Origin: Barnesiella sp. An22
Lineage (GTDB): Bacteria > Bacteroidota > Bacteroidia > Bacteroidales > Barnesiellaceae
Length of the DNA stretch: 64,000 nt
Reading direction: 5' to 3'
NCBI RefSeq assembly: GCF_002159975.1
Contig: NZ_NFJR01000001.1
Span: 248,001-312,000 of the forward strand
Of the stretch, positions 36,497 through 46,580 are shown in pieces. Made by a program: the position numbers and the translations under genes. The notes below the pieces were generated by a model. It was not told the origin of the DNA and ran no database searches. It saw nothing but the letters and a program-made list of their open reading frames with translations. Position 1 is the first letter of the stretch, and each line of letters starts with the position of its first letter.

Positions 36497-37747
36497 ATGA
36501 CAAAACTTTCTTTTGAGAATATTCGGCGCACGGCCCGAAGAATCGGTGGTTACATTTTGCTGCTACGAGAGCAACTTCGCCGCATTTCGTTACGCTCGTG
36601 GATATATATAGGTATAGCCCTGCTTCTGATATGCGGTGGCTTATACTGGTTCTTGCGACCGGCACCTCCGGCTCCCAACCTGCCGATTGTAGAAGTAGAG
36701 CCCGTGAAGACCGACGATGTAGAGATTTATGGCGAATATGTGGGTCGCATCAGAGCCCAGCAGTTTGTCGAAATACGGGCCCGGGTCGAGGGCTTCCTCG
36801 AGAAAATGCTTTTCGACGAAGGCACCTATGTAAAAAAGGGTCAGCCACTTTTCATTATCGACCCTAAACTGTACCAGGCCCGAGCCAACAAAGCCAAAGC
36901 TCAGTTGAACAAGAACAAGGCTCTGGCCCTGAAAGCCGAGCGTGACCTGGAGCGTATACGCCCCCTCTACCAGCAGAATGCTGCCAGTCAACTCGACCTC
37001 GACAACGCCATCGCCTCGTACGAGAGCGCCAAGGCCGAGGTGGAGATGAGCGAAGCCGACCTCACCCAAGCCGAAACAGCATTGGGGTATACAACCGTAA
37101 GCTCGCCCATCTCGGGTTACATATCGGAACGTAATGTCGACATAGGTACCCTCGTGAGCCCGGGTGGACAGTCGCTGCTGGCTACGGTGGTCAAGAGCGA
37201 CACGGTGCGCGTAGACTTCAGCATGACGGGGCTAGACTACCTGAAAAGTAAAGCCCGCAACGTGAATCTGGGACAGAAAGATACAACCCGCACGTGGGAA
37301 CCCTATATCACCATCACCCTGCCCGACAACTCGGCCTACCCGCAACGGGGTATCGTCGACTTTGCCGACCCGCAGGTCGACCCGCAAACCGGTACCTTCT
37401 CGGTTCGTGCCGAGATGCCTAACCCCGAGCACATCCTGCTGCCGGGACAGTTTACCAAAGTGCGACTTCTGCTCGATGTACGGGAAAAAGCGGTCGTAGT
37501 ACCTACCAAGGCAATCATTATCGAAAAGGGCGGCGCCTACATCTTTGTCGTAAGAACCGACAGCGTAGCCGAACGCCGGATGGTCGAACTCGGTCCCGAA
37601 GTGGGTAACAACGTAATCATAGAGCGTGGCCTTGTCCCCAACGAAAACATCGTTGTAGAGGGATACCACAAACTTACCCACGGCGACAAGGTGATACCGG
37701 CCATTTATCGAGAAGAGTCCAAAAAAGAAGAAAGTCCCAAAAATTAG
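36497..37747 (+). CDS. RND efflux periplasmic adaptor (AcrA/MexA type)
   Basis: The 416-residue membrane-fusion protein has one N-terminal membrane helix (WIYIGIALLLICGGLYWFL, residues about 36-54). The biotinyl-lipoyl-like half motif RVEGFLEKMLFDEGTYVKKGQPLFIID is followed by an alpha-hairpin (residues about 125-190), the second lipoyl half (TTVSSPISGYISERNVDIGTLV) and beta-barrel domains. It bridges the pump to the outer-membrane channel. It is the first gene of a three-gene pump operon, 6 bases before the permease. Confidence 0.96.
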   Translation: MTKLSFENIRRTARRIGGYILLLREQLRRISLRSWIYIGIALLLICGGLYWFLRPAPPAPNLPIVEVEPVKTDDVEIYGEYVGRIRAQQFVEIRARVEGFLEKMLFDEGTYVKKGQPLFIIDPKLYQARANKAKAQLNKNKALALKAERDLERIRPLYQQNAASQLDLDNAIASYESAKAEVEMSEADLTQAETALGYTTVSSPISGYISERNVDIGTLVSPGGQSLLATVVKSDTVRVDFSMTGLDYLKSKARNVNLGQKDTTRTWEPYITITLPDNSAYPQRGIVDFADPQVDPQTGTFSVRAEMPNPEHILLPGQFTKVRLLLDVREKAVVVPTKAIIIEKGGAYIFVVRTDSVAERRMVELGPEVGNNVIIERGLVPNENIVVEGYHKLTHGDKVIPAIYREESKKEESPKN

Positions 37748-37753
37748 TGCATT

Positions 37754-40700
37754 ATGAAATCGGACTTCTTTATTGACAGGCCCATATTCTCGATTGTCAT
37801 TTCAATCGTGATCGTAATTGTGGGTGTATTGGGCCTTATCCTCCTCCCCATAGACCAATATCCCCAGATTGTTCCCCCGGTAGTCAAGGTCTCGGCCTCC
37901 TATCCGGGAGCGAGTGCCCAAACCGTTACCCAAGCCGTAGCCACACCTATCGAGCAGGAGTTGAACGGTACCCCCGGTATGCTCTACATGGAGTCGACCA
38001 ACAGCAACTCGGGTAGTTTTTCGGCAACCATCACCTTCGACATATCGACCGACCCCGACCTGGCGGCCGTAGAAATACAAAACCGGGTCAAGCAGGCCGA
38101 AGCCCGTCTGCCGGCCGAGGTGGTACAAAACGGCATCTCGGTAGAGAAGCAGGCATCGAGCAAGCTGATGACCGTTACGCTGCTGTCGAACGACCCGAAA
38201 TTCGACGAGATTTATCTGAGTAACTACGCGACACTCAACGTAGTAGATGTGCTGCGACGTGTCAAGGGCGTAGGTAGCGTGTCGAATGTCGGCAGTCGCT
38301 ACTACGCCATGCAAATATGGGTTCAACCCGACCGACTGGCCAACCTCGGACTCACGGTCGAAGACCTGCAAAAGGCCCTGAAAGACCAGAACCGGGAATC
38401 AGCTGCCGGTGTGCTGGGTCAACAACCCATCGAAAACATCGACGTGACCACCCCTATCATCGCACAAGGGCGATTGTCGTCGGTAGCCGAGTTTGAAGAG
38501 ATTGTGATTCGGGCCAACCCCGACGGGTCGCTGACCCGCTTGCGCGACGTGGCCCGCATCTCGCTCGAAGCCCAGTCGTACAACACCGAGAGCGGTATCA
38601 ACGGCGGTAATGCTGCCGTGCTGAACATCAACATGTTGCCGGGAGCCAACGCCATGGAGGTAGCCAAATCGGTGAAGAAAGAGATGGAGGCTATCAGCCG
38701 CAACTTCCCCGAAGGCATTTCCTACGAGATTCCGTTCGATATGACCTCCTACATCTCGCAATCGATCAGCGAGGTGTATCACACCTTGTTCGAGGCTCTT
38801 GTTCTGGTTATTCTGGTGGTATTCCTCTCCCTGCAGAACTGGCGGGCTACCCTTATCCCCGTGATTGCCGTACCTATCTCGCTGATCGGTACCTTCGGTA
38901 TCATGCTGGCATTCGGGTTTTCGCTCAACATGATGACTCTGTTGGGTCTCATTCTGGCTATCGGTATCGTGGTCGACGACGCCATTGTGGTAGTCGAGAA
39001 TGTCGAGCGTATCATGAATGAAGAGCACCTCGACCCCTATACCGCCACCAAAAAGGCAATGCGGGGACTGGGCAGTGCCATTATTGCCACCTCGCTGGTA
39101 TTGTGCGCCGTGTTTGTGCCTGTGAGCTTTCTGGCCGGAATCACGGGTCAGCTCTATCGCCAATTTACCATCACCATTGCCGTATCGGTGCTCATCTCGA
39201 CCGTGGTCGCCCTCACGCTGAGTCCGGCCATGTGTGCCCTGCTGCTCCGTCCGGCCTCAGGTAAAAAGAAAAACAAGGTATTCCGCTATATCAATCTGTG
39301 GCTGGGACTCGGAAACCGGCTTTACGAGCGACTCATTCGCAAGGGCCTGAAAAATCCGCGCCGGGTGCTGGTAGCCTTCGGGCTCTCCCTGATTGCCATC
39401 TGGCTGCTCAACAAGGTAGTACCGCAAAGTTTCATGCCGCAGGAAGACCAGGGATACTTCACTGTCGAGCTGGAGCTGCCCGAGGGGGCTACCCTCGAGC
39501 GTACCCGGACCGTGACCGACCGGGCCATGAACTATCTGATGTCGCGCAAGGATGTAGACTATGTGCTCAACGTGACCGGCTCGAGCCCTCGTGTGGGTAC
39601 CAACCAGTCGCGCAGCCAGTTGACCGTCATTCTCAAGCCCTGGGAAGAGCGCAAGTCGTCGAACCTGCGCGAAATCATGGAAGAGATTCGTGAAGAACTG
39701 AACACATATCCCGAAAGCAAAGCCTACCTGAGCACACCGCCCGTTATCCCGGGTCTGGGTAGTTCGGGAGGTTTCGAGATGGTACTCGAGGCCCGTGGCG
39801 ACGCTACCTACGAAAACCTGCAACAGGCGGCCGATACCCTGCTCTACTACGCTTCGCAACGTAAGGAAATCAGCGGCCTCTCCTCATCGATTCAGAACGA
39901 TATTCCCCAGCTCTATTTCGATGTCGACCGCGACAAGGCTCAGATGTTGGGCGTGAAAATCTCCGATATATTCTCGACTCTCAAAACCTTTACGGGGTCG
40001 ATTTATGTCAACGACTTCAACATGTTCAACCGCATCTATCGGGTTTACATCCAGGCCGAAGCCCCCTACCGGGCTCACAAGGAGAATCTGGGCCTATTCT
40101 TCGTCAAGGGCAGCAACAACGCCATGATACCCATCACGGCCCTCGGCACTACTTCGTACACGACCGGCCCGGGTACGATACGACGGTTCAACATGTTCAC
40201 CTCGACTACCATATCGGGCGAAGCGGCTCCGGGCTACAGCTCGGGCCAGGTGATGACCATCCTCGAGGATATTGCCAAGAAGCACCTCCCCTCCAACATC
40301 GGTGTGGAATGGAGCGGCCTCTCCTATCAGGAGAAGCATGTAAGCGGACAAACCGGCTATGTGCTGGCACTGGCCCTGCTCTTCGTCTTCCTGTTCCTGG
40401 CAGCCCAGTACGAGAGTTGGTCTATCCCGGTAGCCGTGATTCTGTCCCTGCCGATTGCCGGTGTGGGAGCCTATCTGGGCAACTGGATATGCGGGCTCGA
40501 AAACAACATCTACTTCCAAATCGGTTTGGTCATGCTCATCGGTTTGGTGGCCAAGAACGCCATCCTTATCGTCGAATTTGCCAAAGAGGAGGTGGAGAAA
40601 GGCAACAACGTAGTCAATGCGGTAATCAAAGCCGCACACCTGCGGTTCCGCCCCATCGTAATGACCTCGTTGGCCTTCATCCTCGGTATGTTGCCGCTCG

Positions 40701-40852
40701 TCTTTGCCAGCGGTCCGGGTTCGGCCAGCCGACAAGGCATCGGTACCGGCGTATTCTTCGGTATGATTGTGGCCATCACGATAGGTATTATCTTTGTTCC
40801 CCTGCTCTTTGTATGGGTATACAAGCTGAAATTTAAACTGATGAAACGATGA
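37754..40852 (+). CDS. RND efflux permease (AcrB/MexB type, HAE1 family)
   Basis: The 1,032-residue inner-membrane pump has twelve predicted helices in the usual 1+5+1+5 pattern and two large periplasmic loops. Signatures are FFIDRPIFSIVISIVIVIVG at the start, IGIVVDDAIVVVENVERIM in helix 4 with the proton-relay Asp-Asp pair, and the Lys-containing GLVAKNAILIVEFAKEE in helix 10. It expels hydrophobic drugs or bile salts with proton force. The stop overlaps the start of the outer-membrane channel gene by 4 bases. Confidence 0.98.
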   Translation: MKSDFFIDRPIFSIVISIVIVIVGVLGLILLPIDQYPQIVPPVVKVSASYPGASAQTVTQAVATPIEQELNGTPGMLYMESTNSNSGSFSATITFDISTDPDLAAVEIQNRVKQAEARLPAEVVQNGISVEKQASSKLMTVTLLSNDPKFDEIYLSNYATLNVVDVLRRVKGVGSVSNVGSRYYAMQIWVQPDRLANLGLTVEDLQKALKDQNRESAAGVLGQQPIENIDVTTPIIAQGRLSSVAEFEEIVIRANPDGSLTRLRDVARISLEAQSYNTESGINGGNAAVLNINMLPGANAMEVAKSVKKEMEAISRNFPEGISYEIPFDMTSYISQSISEVYHTLFEALVLVILVVFLSLQNWRATLIPVIAVPISLIGTFGIMLAFGFSLNMMTLLGLILAIGIVVDDAIVVVENVERIMNEEHLDPYTATKKAMRGLGSAIIATSLVLCAVFVPVSFLAGITGQLYRQFTITIAVSVLISTVVALTLSPAMCALLLRPASGKKKNKVFRYINLWLGLGNRLYERLIRKGLKNPRRVLVAFGLSLIAIWLLNKVVPQSFMPQEDQGYFTVELELPEGATLERTRTVTDRAMNYLMSRKDVDYVLNVTGSSPRVGTNQSRSQLTVILKPWEERKSSNLREIMEEIREELNTYPESKAYLSTPPVIPGLGSSGGFEMVLEARGDATYENLQQAADTLLYYASQRKEISGLSSSIQNDIPQLYFDVDRDKAQMLGVKISDIFSTLKTFTGSIYVNDFNMFNRIYRVYIQAEAPYRAHKENLGLFFVKGSNNAMIPITALGTTSYTTGPGTIRRFNMFTSTTISGEAAPGYSSGQVMTILEDIAKKHLPSNIGVEWSGLSYQEKHVSGQTGYVLALALLFVFLFLAAQYESWSIPVAVILSLPIAGVGAYLGNWICGLENNIYFQIGLVMLIGLVAKNAILIVEFAKEEVEKGNNVVNAVIKAAHLRFRPIVMTSLAFILGMLPLVFASGPGSASRQGIGTGVFFGMIVAITIGIIFVPLLFVWVYKLKFKLMKR

Positions 40853-42234
40853 AAGAGACAAAAATAGTTCTATTCATACTGCTGGCCGCGTTGCTTCTGA
40901 ACGGTTGCTCCATCCAGAAGCGCTGCCAGGCGCCCGAGCTCAATCTGCCGGACGAAATCATCGCGGGAGGAAACGATACCCTCACGCTGGCCGATATGGC
41001 CTGGTGGGAGCTCTACTCCGACTCGACCCTGAGCAAACTCATCGACAAAACGCTGAACAACAACCGCAACATGCGGGCAGCCGAAGCGCATATCCGACAA
41101 ATGGAGGAGTTGTACCGCGTGAGCAAGGCGTCGCTGTGGCCCTCGATCGGAGGCCAGGTATTTGCCGACCGCGAGACCAATGCCTACTACGGCGAAAAGA
41201 CCAGCATCGAACCCGAACTCAGCCTGAAAGCCTCGCTGAGCTGGGAAGTAGACCTGTGGGGCAGCCTGCGCTGGAGCAAGAAAAAAGGAGCAGCCGAATA
41301 CCTCAATTCGGTCGAAGCTGCACGGGCCATGCAGATGACTCTGATTGCCGAAACGGCCACCGCCTACTTCGAACTGGTTGCACTGGACCAAGAGCTCGAA
41401 ATTGTGTTGCAGACGGTCGAGACCCGCGAGGAGAGCGTCAACCAGGCCCGCCTGCGGTTCGAGGGTGGTCTCACCTCCGAGACGGCCTACCAACAAGCTC
41501 AGGTGGAATTGGCCAACGCATCGGCCCTCATCCCGAATCTGGAACAGAAAATAGCCTTGAAAGAGAATCAAATAGCCGTTCTGTCGGGAGAATATCCTTC
41601 AAAGATAGAACGGAAAAAATTTGACCTCAACGCCTCGCTTCCCGAAGAGATTCCCATAGGTCTCCCCTCTACTCTGCTGCAACGACGCCCCGACGTGCGA
41701 CAGGCCGAACAGCAGCTCAAATCGGCCATGGCTTCGGTAGGCATTGCCTATGCCGACCGTTTTCCCAGACTGACCATCAATCTGGTGGGTGGTTTCGAGA
41801 ACGACGAACTGAGAGGCTACTTCCAATCGCCCTTCTCCTACGTGGCAGGCAATCTGGTAGCCCCGCTCTTTACCTTCGGGAAGAAGAAGGCGCAATACAA
41901 GGCTGCCCTGGCGGCATACGACGAAAAGCGCTATGCCTATGAGCAGAAGGTGCTCGAGGTCTTTCGCGAGGTCAACGATGCCGTCATCACCTACCAGAAG
42001 AAGCGGCGCACTTCGGAGTTGCAACTCAACCTCTACGAAGCGGCCCAAAAATATGTCGACCTGGCTCAACTGCAATACCTCAACGGGGTAATCCGCTACA
42101 TCGACGTACTGGATGCTCATCGTAACTTCTTCGACGCTCAAATCGGGCTGAGCAATGCCATACGCGACGAATATCTGGCCATGGTCAATCTCTACAAGGT
42201 ATTGGGCGGAGGCTGGAGCACACAAGCCTATTAA
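40849..42234 (+). CDS. Outer-membrane efflux lipoprotein (OprM/NodT type)
   Basis: A 461-residue protein of the TolC-like outer-membrane factor group with a lipoprotein signal (LLAALLLNGCSIQKRC; Cys as lipid site). The repeated OEP domains show LSKLIDKTLNNNRNMRAAEAHI, LSWEVDLWGSLRWSKKKGA and LPSTLLQRRPDVRQAEQQL. Trimers form the exit duct of the pump. It completes an adaptor-permease-channel operon ended by a terminator. No TetR or two-component regulator is adjacent. Confidence 0.96.
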   Translation: MKETKIVLFILLAALLLNGCSIQKRCQAPELNLPDEIIAGGNDTLTLADMAWWELYSDSTLSKLIDKTLNNNRNMRAAEAHIRQMEELYRVSKASLWPSIGGQVFADRETNAYYGEKTSIEPELSLKASLSWEVDLWGSLRWSKKKGAAEYLNSVEAARAMQMTLIAETATAYFELVALDQELEIVLQTVETREESVNQARLRFEGGLTSETAYQQAQVELANASALIPNLEQKIALKENQIAVLSGEYPSKIERKKFDLNASLPEEIPIGLPSTLLQRRPDVRQAEQQLKSAMASVGIAYADRFPRLTINLVGGFENDELRGYFQSPFSYVAGNLVAPLFTFGKKKAQYKAALAAYDEKRYAYEQKVLEVFREVNDAVITYQKKRRTSELQLNLYEAAQKYVDLAQLQYLNGVIRYIDVLDAHRNFFDAQIGLSNAIRDEYLAMVNLYKVLGGGWSTQAY

Positions 42235-42263
42235 ACACAGGCCGAGACCAATATAGTATAAAG

Positions 42264-42300
42264 AAAATCCCCGGTGTGCATGACACGCCGGGGATTTTTT
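42264..42300. terminator. Bidirectional terminator between the RND operon and galK
   Basis: A stem of about 15 pairs (AAAATCCCCGG with CCGGGGATTTT, extended inward by TGTG/CACG) ending in T on plus and TTTTC on minus. Confidence 0.9.
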
Positions 42301-42324
42301 CTATCGAGTTATCTCTTCTACCAC

Positions 42325-43476
42325 TTAGCAGAGCTTGCGGGCTCCGTCAGAGATGACAACGTCGTATACCTTGGGCATACGGCCATAGGTCTCTTTATAG
42401 CGGGCTTTGGCCGTTTCGATAAAGTGATCGTAGAGTTCGTTTTTCACCAGATTGATGGTGCAACCGCCGAAGCCGCCACCCATCACGCGCGAACCGGTCA
42501 CGCCACATTCTTTGGCTATTTCGTTCAAGAAGTCGAGTTCTTCACAGCTCACCTCATAGAGTTTGCTCATGCCATAGTGAGTCTCGTACATCTTCTTGCC
42601 CACGGTCTCGTAGTCGCCGCACTCGAGGGCGTCGCACACGTCGAGTACCCGTTGAACCTCACCGATTACATACTCGGCACGCATGTAATCCTCGGCCGTA
42701 ATCTCACCCTTCACCTCGTTGAGCATATCCATGTTGGCATCGCGCAGGAACTCTACATGGGGGTGTCTCTTCTGGATGGCAGCCACTACATTCTCGCACG
42801 ATTTACGACGGTCGTTGTAGGCCGACGAAGCCAACTCGTGTTTCACTACCGAGTCGAGCAATACCAGACGGTAGCCCTCGGGATTGAAGGGGAAATATTG
42901 ATACTCGAGCGAACGGCAGTCGAGACGGATAAGGTGGCCGGCTTTACCGAATACCGAGGCAAACTGGTCCATGATGCCACAGTTTACTCCGCAATAGTTG
43001 TGCTCGGTAGCCTGCCCAATCTTGGCCAACTCGAACTTGTCGATACCACAGTCGAACATATCGTTCAAGGCATAGGCATAGGTGCTCTCCAAAGCGGCCG
43101 ACGAAGACATGCCGGCACCCAGAGGCACATCGCCGGCAAATGCCGTGTTGAAGCCGGCAATCTTTCCGCCGCGTTTGATAATCTCGCGGCATACACCAAA
43201 GATATAGCGTGCCCAGCTTGCCCGGGGAGCATCCTCCTCGTTCAAACCGAACTCTACATAATCTTTCAAATCTATCGAGTAAGCCCGCACTTTGTTGGTT
43301 CCGTTTATTTTGAGCTCAGCTACCATGCCTTTGTCGATTGCGCCGGGAAATACGAATCCACCGTTGTAATCGGTGTGCTCGCCAATCAGGTTAATACGTC
43401 CGGGAGAAGCATATACCGACCCCGTAGAGCCATCGAAGTGTTTGATAAAACGACTTCTTACAAATTCTATATCCAT
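42325..43476 (-). CDS. galK: Galactokinase
   Basis: The 383-residue GHMP kinase phosphorylates galactose at C1 with ATP, the second step of the Leloir pathway. The galactokinase signature GRINLIGEHTDYNGGFVFPGA (about residue 27), the ATP-binding loop PLGAGMSSSAALES and the C-terminal GGGFGGCTINLV are all present. It follows galM by 37 bases. No galT lies nearby; many Bacteroidales carry it elsewhere or lack it. Confidence 0.98.
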   Translation of the reverse strand: MDIEFVRSRFIKHFDGSTGSVYASPGRINLIGEHTDYNGGFVFPGAIDKGMVAELKINGTNKVRAYSIDLKDYVEFGLNEEDAPRASWARYIFGVCREIIKRGGKIAGFNTAFAGDVPLGAGMSSSAALESTYAYALNDMFDCGIDKFELAKIGQATEHNYCGVNCGIMDQFASVFGKAGHLIRLDCRSLEYQYFPFNPEGYRLVLLDSVVKHELASSAYNDRRKSCENVVAAIQKRHPHVEFLRDANMDMLNEVKGEITAEDYMRAEYVIGEVQRVLDVCDALECGDYETVGKKMYETHYGMSKLYEVSCEELDFLNEIAKECGVTGSRVMGGGFGGCTINLVKNELYDHFIETAKARYKETYGRMPKVYDVVISDGARKLC

Positions 43477-43513
43477 AATACTAAATTAAAATGATTGTAA
43501 TTTATATAACTGA

Positions 43514-44590
43514 TTATTTTTGAATCGAAAACTTGAACTGGGTGTGACTTTCGAATTTCTCGTGCGGACGTAAAATGACCGACGGATAGTTCTCATGGTT
43601 GGGACTGTCGGGGAAGTGTTGGGTCTCGAGACAGAGAGCGGCCCGCATGGGATAGCGCTGGCCGTTCTTGCCGATGAAATTGCCCGTCATCCAGTTGCCG
43701 GTATAGAGCTGCACGCCGGGTTCGGTCGTATACACATCGAGCACGATGCCCGTCTTGGGCGATATGCACTCGGCACAGAAGGCAAACTCGCCCGGGTGTT
43801 TCTTGTTCAGTACGTAGGTGTGGTCATAGCCCTTGCCGTAGATGAGCTGAATGAAAGGCTCGTCGATGCGGCTCCCCACCTCGTAGAGTTTTCTGAAATC
43901 CATCGGGGTTCCCTCTACGGACGATTTCTCGCCATAGGGAATGGCTGTATCGTCGGTAGGCAGATAGTAATCGGCATCGATGCACAGCAGATGGTCGCCG
44001 ATGTAGGGATCGCCCGCTCCCGAAAGGTTGAAGTAAGAGTGGTTGGTCAAGTTGAGAATCGTAGCCTTGTCGGTCTCGGCCAGATAGGTAATATCCACGG
44101 CGTTTTCGTCGGTGAGTTTGAAGGTGACCTTTACCCGCAGGTTGCCGGGGAATCCCTCTTCGCCGTCGGGCGACAAGCGCGAGAACTCGATGGTCTGGCC
44201 ATCGATCTGGCGGGCATCCCATACCTGGAAGTTAAAGCCCTTGATACCGCCGTGCAGCGTGTTGGGGCCGTTGTTGATGGCCAGCTTGTCGTACAGCACA
44301 CCGTCGATTGTAAACTTACCTTTGGCAATACGATTGGCATATCGGCCGCACGTAGCACCAAAATAAGGTTCTTCCGAAGAGAGGTATTCCTGTATATTGT
44401 TGTGACCGGTAACTACATCTGTCATTTTCCCCGTTTTGTCGGGAACCATAAGCGAAACGATACGAGCCCCGTAATTCGTCAAGGCCAGTTCGCATCCGTT
44501 CTTGTTCACCAATACATAGAGGGCTGTTTTCTTTCCATCGACAACTCCTTGGAAATGTGTCGGATTCAAGCCTGAAAGAGTCATATCCAT
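43514..44590 (-). CDS. galM: Aldose 1-epimerase (mutarotase)
   Basis: The 358-residue enzyme interconverts beta- and alpha-galactose before galactokinase acts. Family residues include the substrate-binding Arg in FGATCGRYANRI, His in NNGPNTLHGG, the catalytic His in LTNHSYFNLSG and the late catalytic Glu in CLETQHFPDSPN. No signal peptide is visible, so it is cytoplasmic. It forms an operon with galK. I could not find a convincing -7 element upstream (44591-44760). Confidence 0.97.
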   Translation of the reverse strand: MDMTLSGLNPTHFQGVVDGKKTALYVLVNKNGCELALTNYGARIVSLMVPDKTGKMTDVVTGHNNIQEYLSSEEPYFGATCGRYANRIAKGKFTIDGVLYDKLAINNGPNTLHGGIKGFNFQVWDARQIDGQTIEFSRLSPDGEEGFPGNLRVKVTFKLTDENAVDITYLAETDKATILNLTNHSYFNLSGAGDPYIGDHLLCIDADYYLPTDDTAIPYGEKSSVEGTPMDFRKLYEVGSRIDEPFIQLIYGKGYDHTYVLNKKHPGEFAFCAECISPKTGIVLDVYTTEPGVQLYTGNWMTGNFIGKNGQRYPMRAALCLETQHFPDSPNHENYPSVILRPHEKFESHTQFKFSIQK

Positions 44591-44876
44591 ATTCTTCTTT
44601 TTAAGGTTAACTGAATTATTGATTGATTGTGTAAAGTTAATGTTATCTTTTTTTCTTGCAAAAATTTTGGGCGGCTTTTACTTAAAATTATTCCGATTGT
44701 TAATATTTAACAAAATTTTATACACCAAATCTTGAAGGAACTTAGTTCCCTCACAACACCGATAGAGCTTCTCGGTCAAACGGCTCTATCTAAACAGCTT
44801 ATATGAAAAGCTTTTCTCCGGGCCCATGGCCATGCCCGGTACTCTCCCACCCTCCTGACTCGGCAGAGATTGTTCT

Positions 44877-45458
44877 TCACGGAATATGGATGAGTTTGTG
44901 TGTCTGGAGCGAAAGTCGCCACTCGGGATGCTCCTTGATATAGGCCACTGCTCCATCGAGCAGAGAGGCATTGCGGTCTGCATCGCCGGTATCGCAGGGC
45001 TGCAAACTGCGACAGGCACCGTACGAGCAGGCCATCGCCTCGTAGGGAGCCATATCCTGCCCCTCATAAACCACCTTGAGCTCATCGACCCGCCCGATTT
45101 TCACGGGCAGAGCCTTGGGCGAACAGGTAATCCAGTCGATTGCGGCGACCACATCGGGCTCCAAAGCTATCGAGCCATTGGTCTCGATTTGTACGAATTT
45201 CCCCGCCTCATGCAGTTTATCGACCAGCAGGCGAGTAAGTTGCAAGGTAGGCTCACCGCCGGTAATCACCACATGCCGGGCCGGATACGAAGCAATGGCT
45301 GCCACAATATCGTTTTCGGTATAAAGAGTATAATCGTCGTGGCGGGTATCGCAAAAACTGCAACGCAGGTTACACCCCGACAACCGGATAAAGATGGCCG
45401 CCGTGCCGGTGAACCGACCCTCGCCCTGCAGGGAATAGAAAATTTCGTTGACTCTCAT
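44877..45458 (-). CDS. queE: 7-carboxy-7-deazaguanine synthase
   Basis: A 193-residue radical SAM enzyme of the short QueE type. It has MRVNEIFYSLQGEGRFTG at the N-terminus, the cluster-binding CNLRCSFC (CxxxCxxC) and TGGEPTL. It converts 6-carboxy-tetrahydropterin to 7-carboxy-7-deazaguanine, the third step to preQ0 and queuosine. Its start overlaps the queD stop by 4 bases, so the two are translationally coupled. A GATAGAGC/GCTCTATC hairpin lies 90 bases downstream (44761-44790) but lacks a T run. Confidence 0.97.
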   Translation of the reverse strand: MRVNEIFYSLQGEGRFTGTAAIFIRLSGCNLRCSFCDTRHDDYTLYTENDIVAAIASYPARHVVITGGEPTLQLTRLLVDKLHEAGKFVQIETNGSIALEPDVVAAIDWITCSPKALPVKIGRVDELKVVYEGQDMAPYEAMACSYGACRSLQPCDTGDADRNASLLDGAVAYIKEHPEWRLSLQTHKLIHIP

Positions 45459-45814
45459 AGGGCAAAATCGTCATCGGCACAGTCGTCTACCCGATAGACG
45501 GCAATGTTTCCGCCGCTCTCCTGTACCTTGGTCTTATAACATTCGGGTATCTGCTCGGTTATCCAGCGGGCTATGTTCTCGGCCGTGGGGTTGAAGGGCA
45601 ACAACTCGTTGAGGTTACCGTGGTCGAGATAGCCGTGAATCTTGTCCTTGATGTGCTTGAAGTCGCACACCATGCCGTCGGCATTGAGCTCCCGGGCCTT
45701 GCAATAGACGGTAACAATCCAGTTGTGGCCGTGCAACTGCTCGCACTTGCTTTCGTATGAGAGCGTCAATGCGTGCGCTCCCGCAATCTCCATAGTCTTT
45801 GCAACGTAATACAT
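45455..45814 (-). CDS. queD: 6-carboxy-5,6,7,8-tetrahydropterin synthase
   Basis: The 119-residue protein begins MYYVAKTMEIAGAHAL and has zinc ligands in AHAL and LHGHNW, catalytic Cys in the SKCEQLHGH segment and Glu in the QESGG region. It makes 6-carboxy-tetrahydropterin from dihydroneopterin triphosphate, the step before QueE. The ATG at 45814 is chosen because the open frame beyond it runs into the end of queC and shows no family residues. It lies 20 bases after queC. Confidence 0.96.
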   Translation of the reverse strand: MYYVAKTMEIAGAHALTLSYESKCEQLHGHNWIVTVYCKARELNADGMVCDFKHIKDKIHGYLDHGNLNELLPFNPTAENIARWITEQIPECYKTKVQESGGNIAVYRVDDCADDDFAL

Positions 45815-45834
45815 ATCGATGCTCTGTTCTTTTG

Positions 45835-46488
45835 TTATTCTTCGTATTCGGTAGGGTCGTCGATTCCGGCATCGCGCAGGGCCTCTTTGCGCTCGACACA
45901 AGTACCACACTTGCCGCAATGCTTCTCGCCGCCCTTGTAGCACGACCAGGTCGCGGCATAGTCGACGTGCAACTGCTTGCCCCGGCGGGCGATGTCGGTT
46001 TTGGTAATCTCGGTATAGGGTGCCAATATCTCGATATGCTCGTAGGTTCCCTCGCGCATGGCTTCGTTCATGACCCGGATGAAGGAGGAGCGGCAGTCGG
46101 GATAGATGGCATGGTCACCACCGTGATTGGCGATGAGTACCCGCTTGAGCCCGTTGCTCTCGGCTATGCCGCAGGCAATCGACAGCATGATACCGTTGCG
46201 AAACGGCACGACGGTGCTCTTCATGTTCTCGTCGGCATAATGGCCCTCGGGTATCGCCTCGCCCCCGCTCAGCAACGAACTTTTGAAATACTCCTTCATA
46301 AAGGCGAGCGGTATGACAATGTGTTTGATGCCCAACCGCTCGCAATGGAGCCGGGCAAACGGTATCTCTCTGGCGTTGTGATTGGCCCCGTAATCGAACG
46401 ATACCCCCAACGCTATGCGGTCGGCATACTCGTGCAGCAGTGTGATGCTGTCCATGCCGCCCGAAACGACTATCAACGAATCTTTCAT
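45835..46488 (-). CDS. queC: 7-cyano-7-deazaguanine (preQ0) synthase
   Basis: The 217-residue ATP-dependent enzyme turns 7-carboxy-7-deazaguanine into preQ0. The PP-loop SGGMDS and the four-Cys zinc site CYKGGEKHCGKCGTC define the family. The start at 46488 gives the standard N-terminus (MKDSLIVVSGGMDS). A five-codon ATG frame (46486-46503 on minus) ends with its TGA overlapping this ATG. QueF is not nearby. The operon has a leader of about 150 bases that may be structured. Confidence 0.96.
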   Translation of the reverse strand: MKDSLIVVSGGMDSITLLHEYADRIALGVSFDYGANHNAREIPFARLHCERLGIKHIVIPLAFMKEYFKSSLLSGGEAIPEGHYADENMKSTVVPFRNGIMLSIACGIAESNGLKRVLIANHGGDHAIYPDCRSSFIRVMNEAMREGTYEHIEILAPYTEITKTDIARRGKQLHVDYAATWSCYKGGEKHCGKCGTCVERKEALRDAGIDDPTEYEE

Positions 46489-46510
46489 ACTCTTCTTTTC
46501 ATTAAATTCT

Positions 46511-46580
46511 CCCGGGTAAAAACTGCCTGTCCCCACAACCCGGATATAATCAGGAACTCGCGGCGAGCGACAACCGGGCC
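46511..46580 (-). promoter_or_regulatory. Candidate structured leader of queC
   Basis: The queC leader contains CCGGG-type segments at 46511-46516, 46539-46543 and 46574-46578. The middle one can pair either with the upstream copy (enclosing a CTCG/CGAG hairpin) or with the downstream copy, which includes a GGGAG Shine-Dalgarno-like sequence. This would allow a switch; no known preQ1 motif is recognised. Confidence 0.35.

Noticed and set aside
44761-44790. Terminator downstream of queE
   Set aside because: The 8-bp GATAGAGC/GCTCTATC stem is real but has a long loop and no T run on the minus strand.
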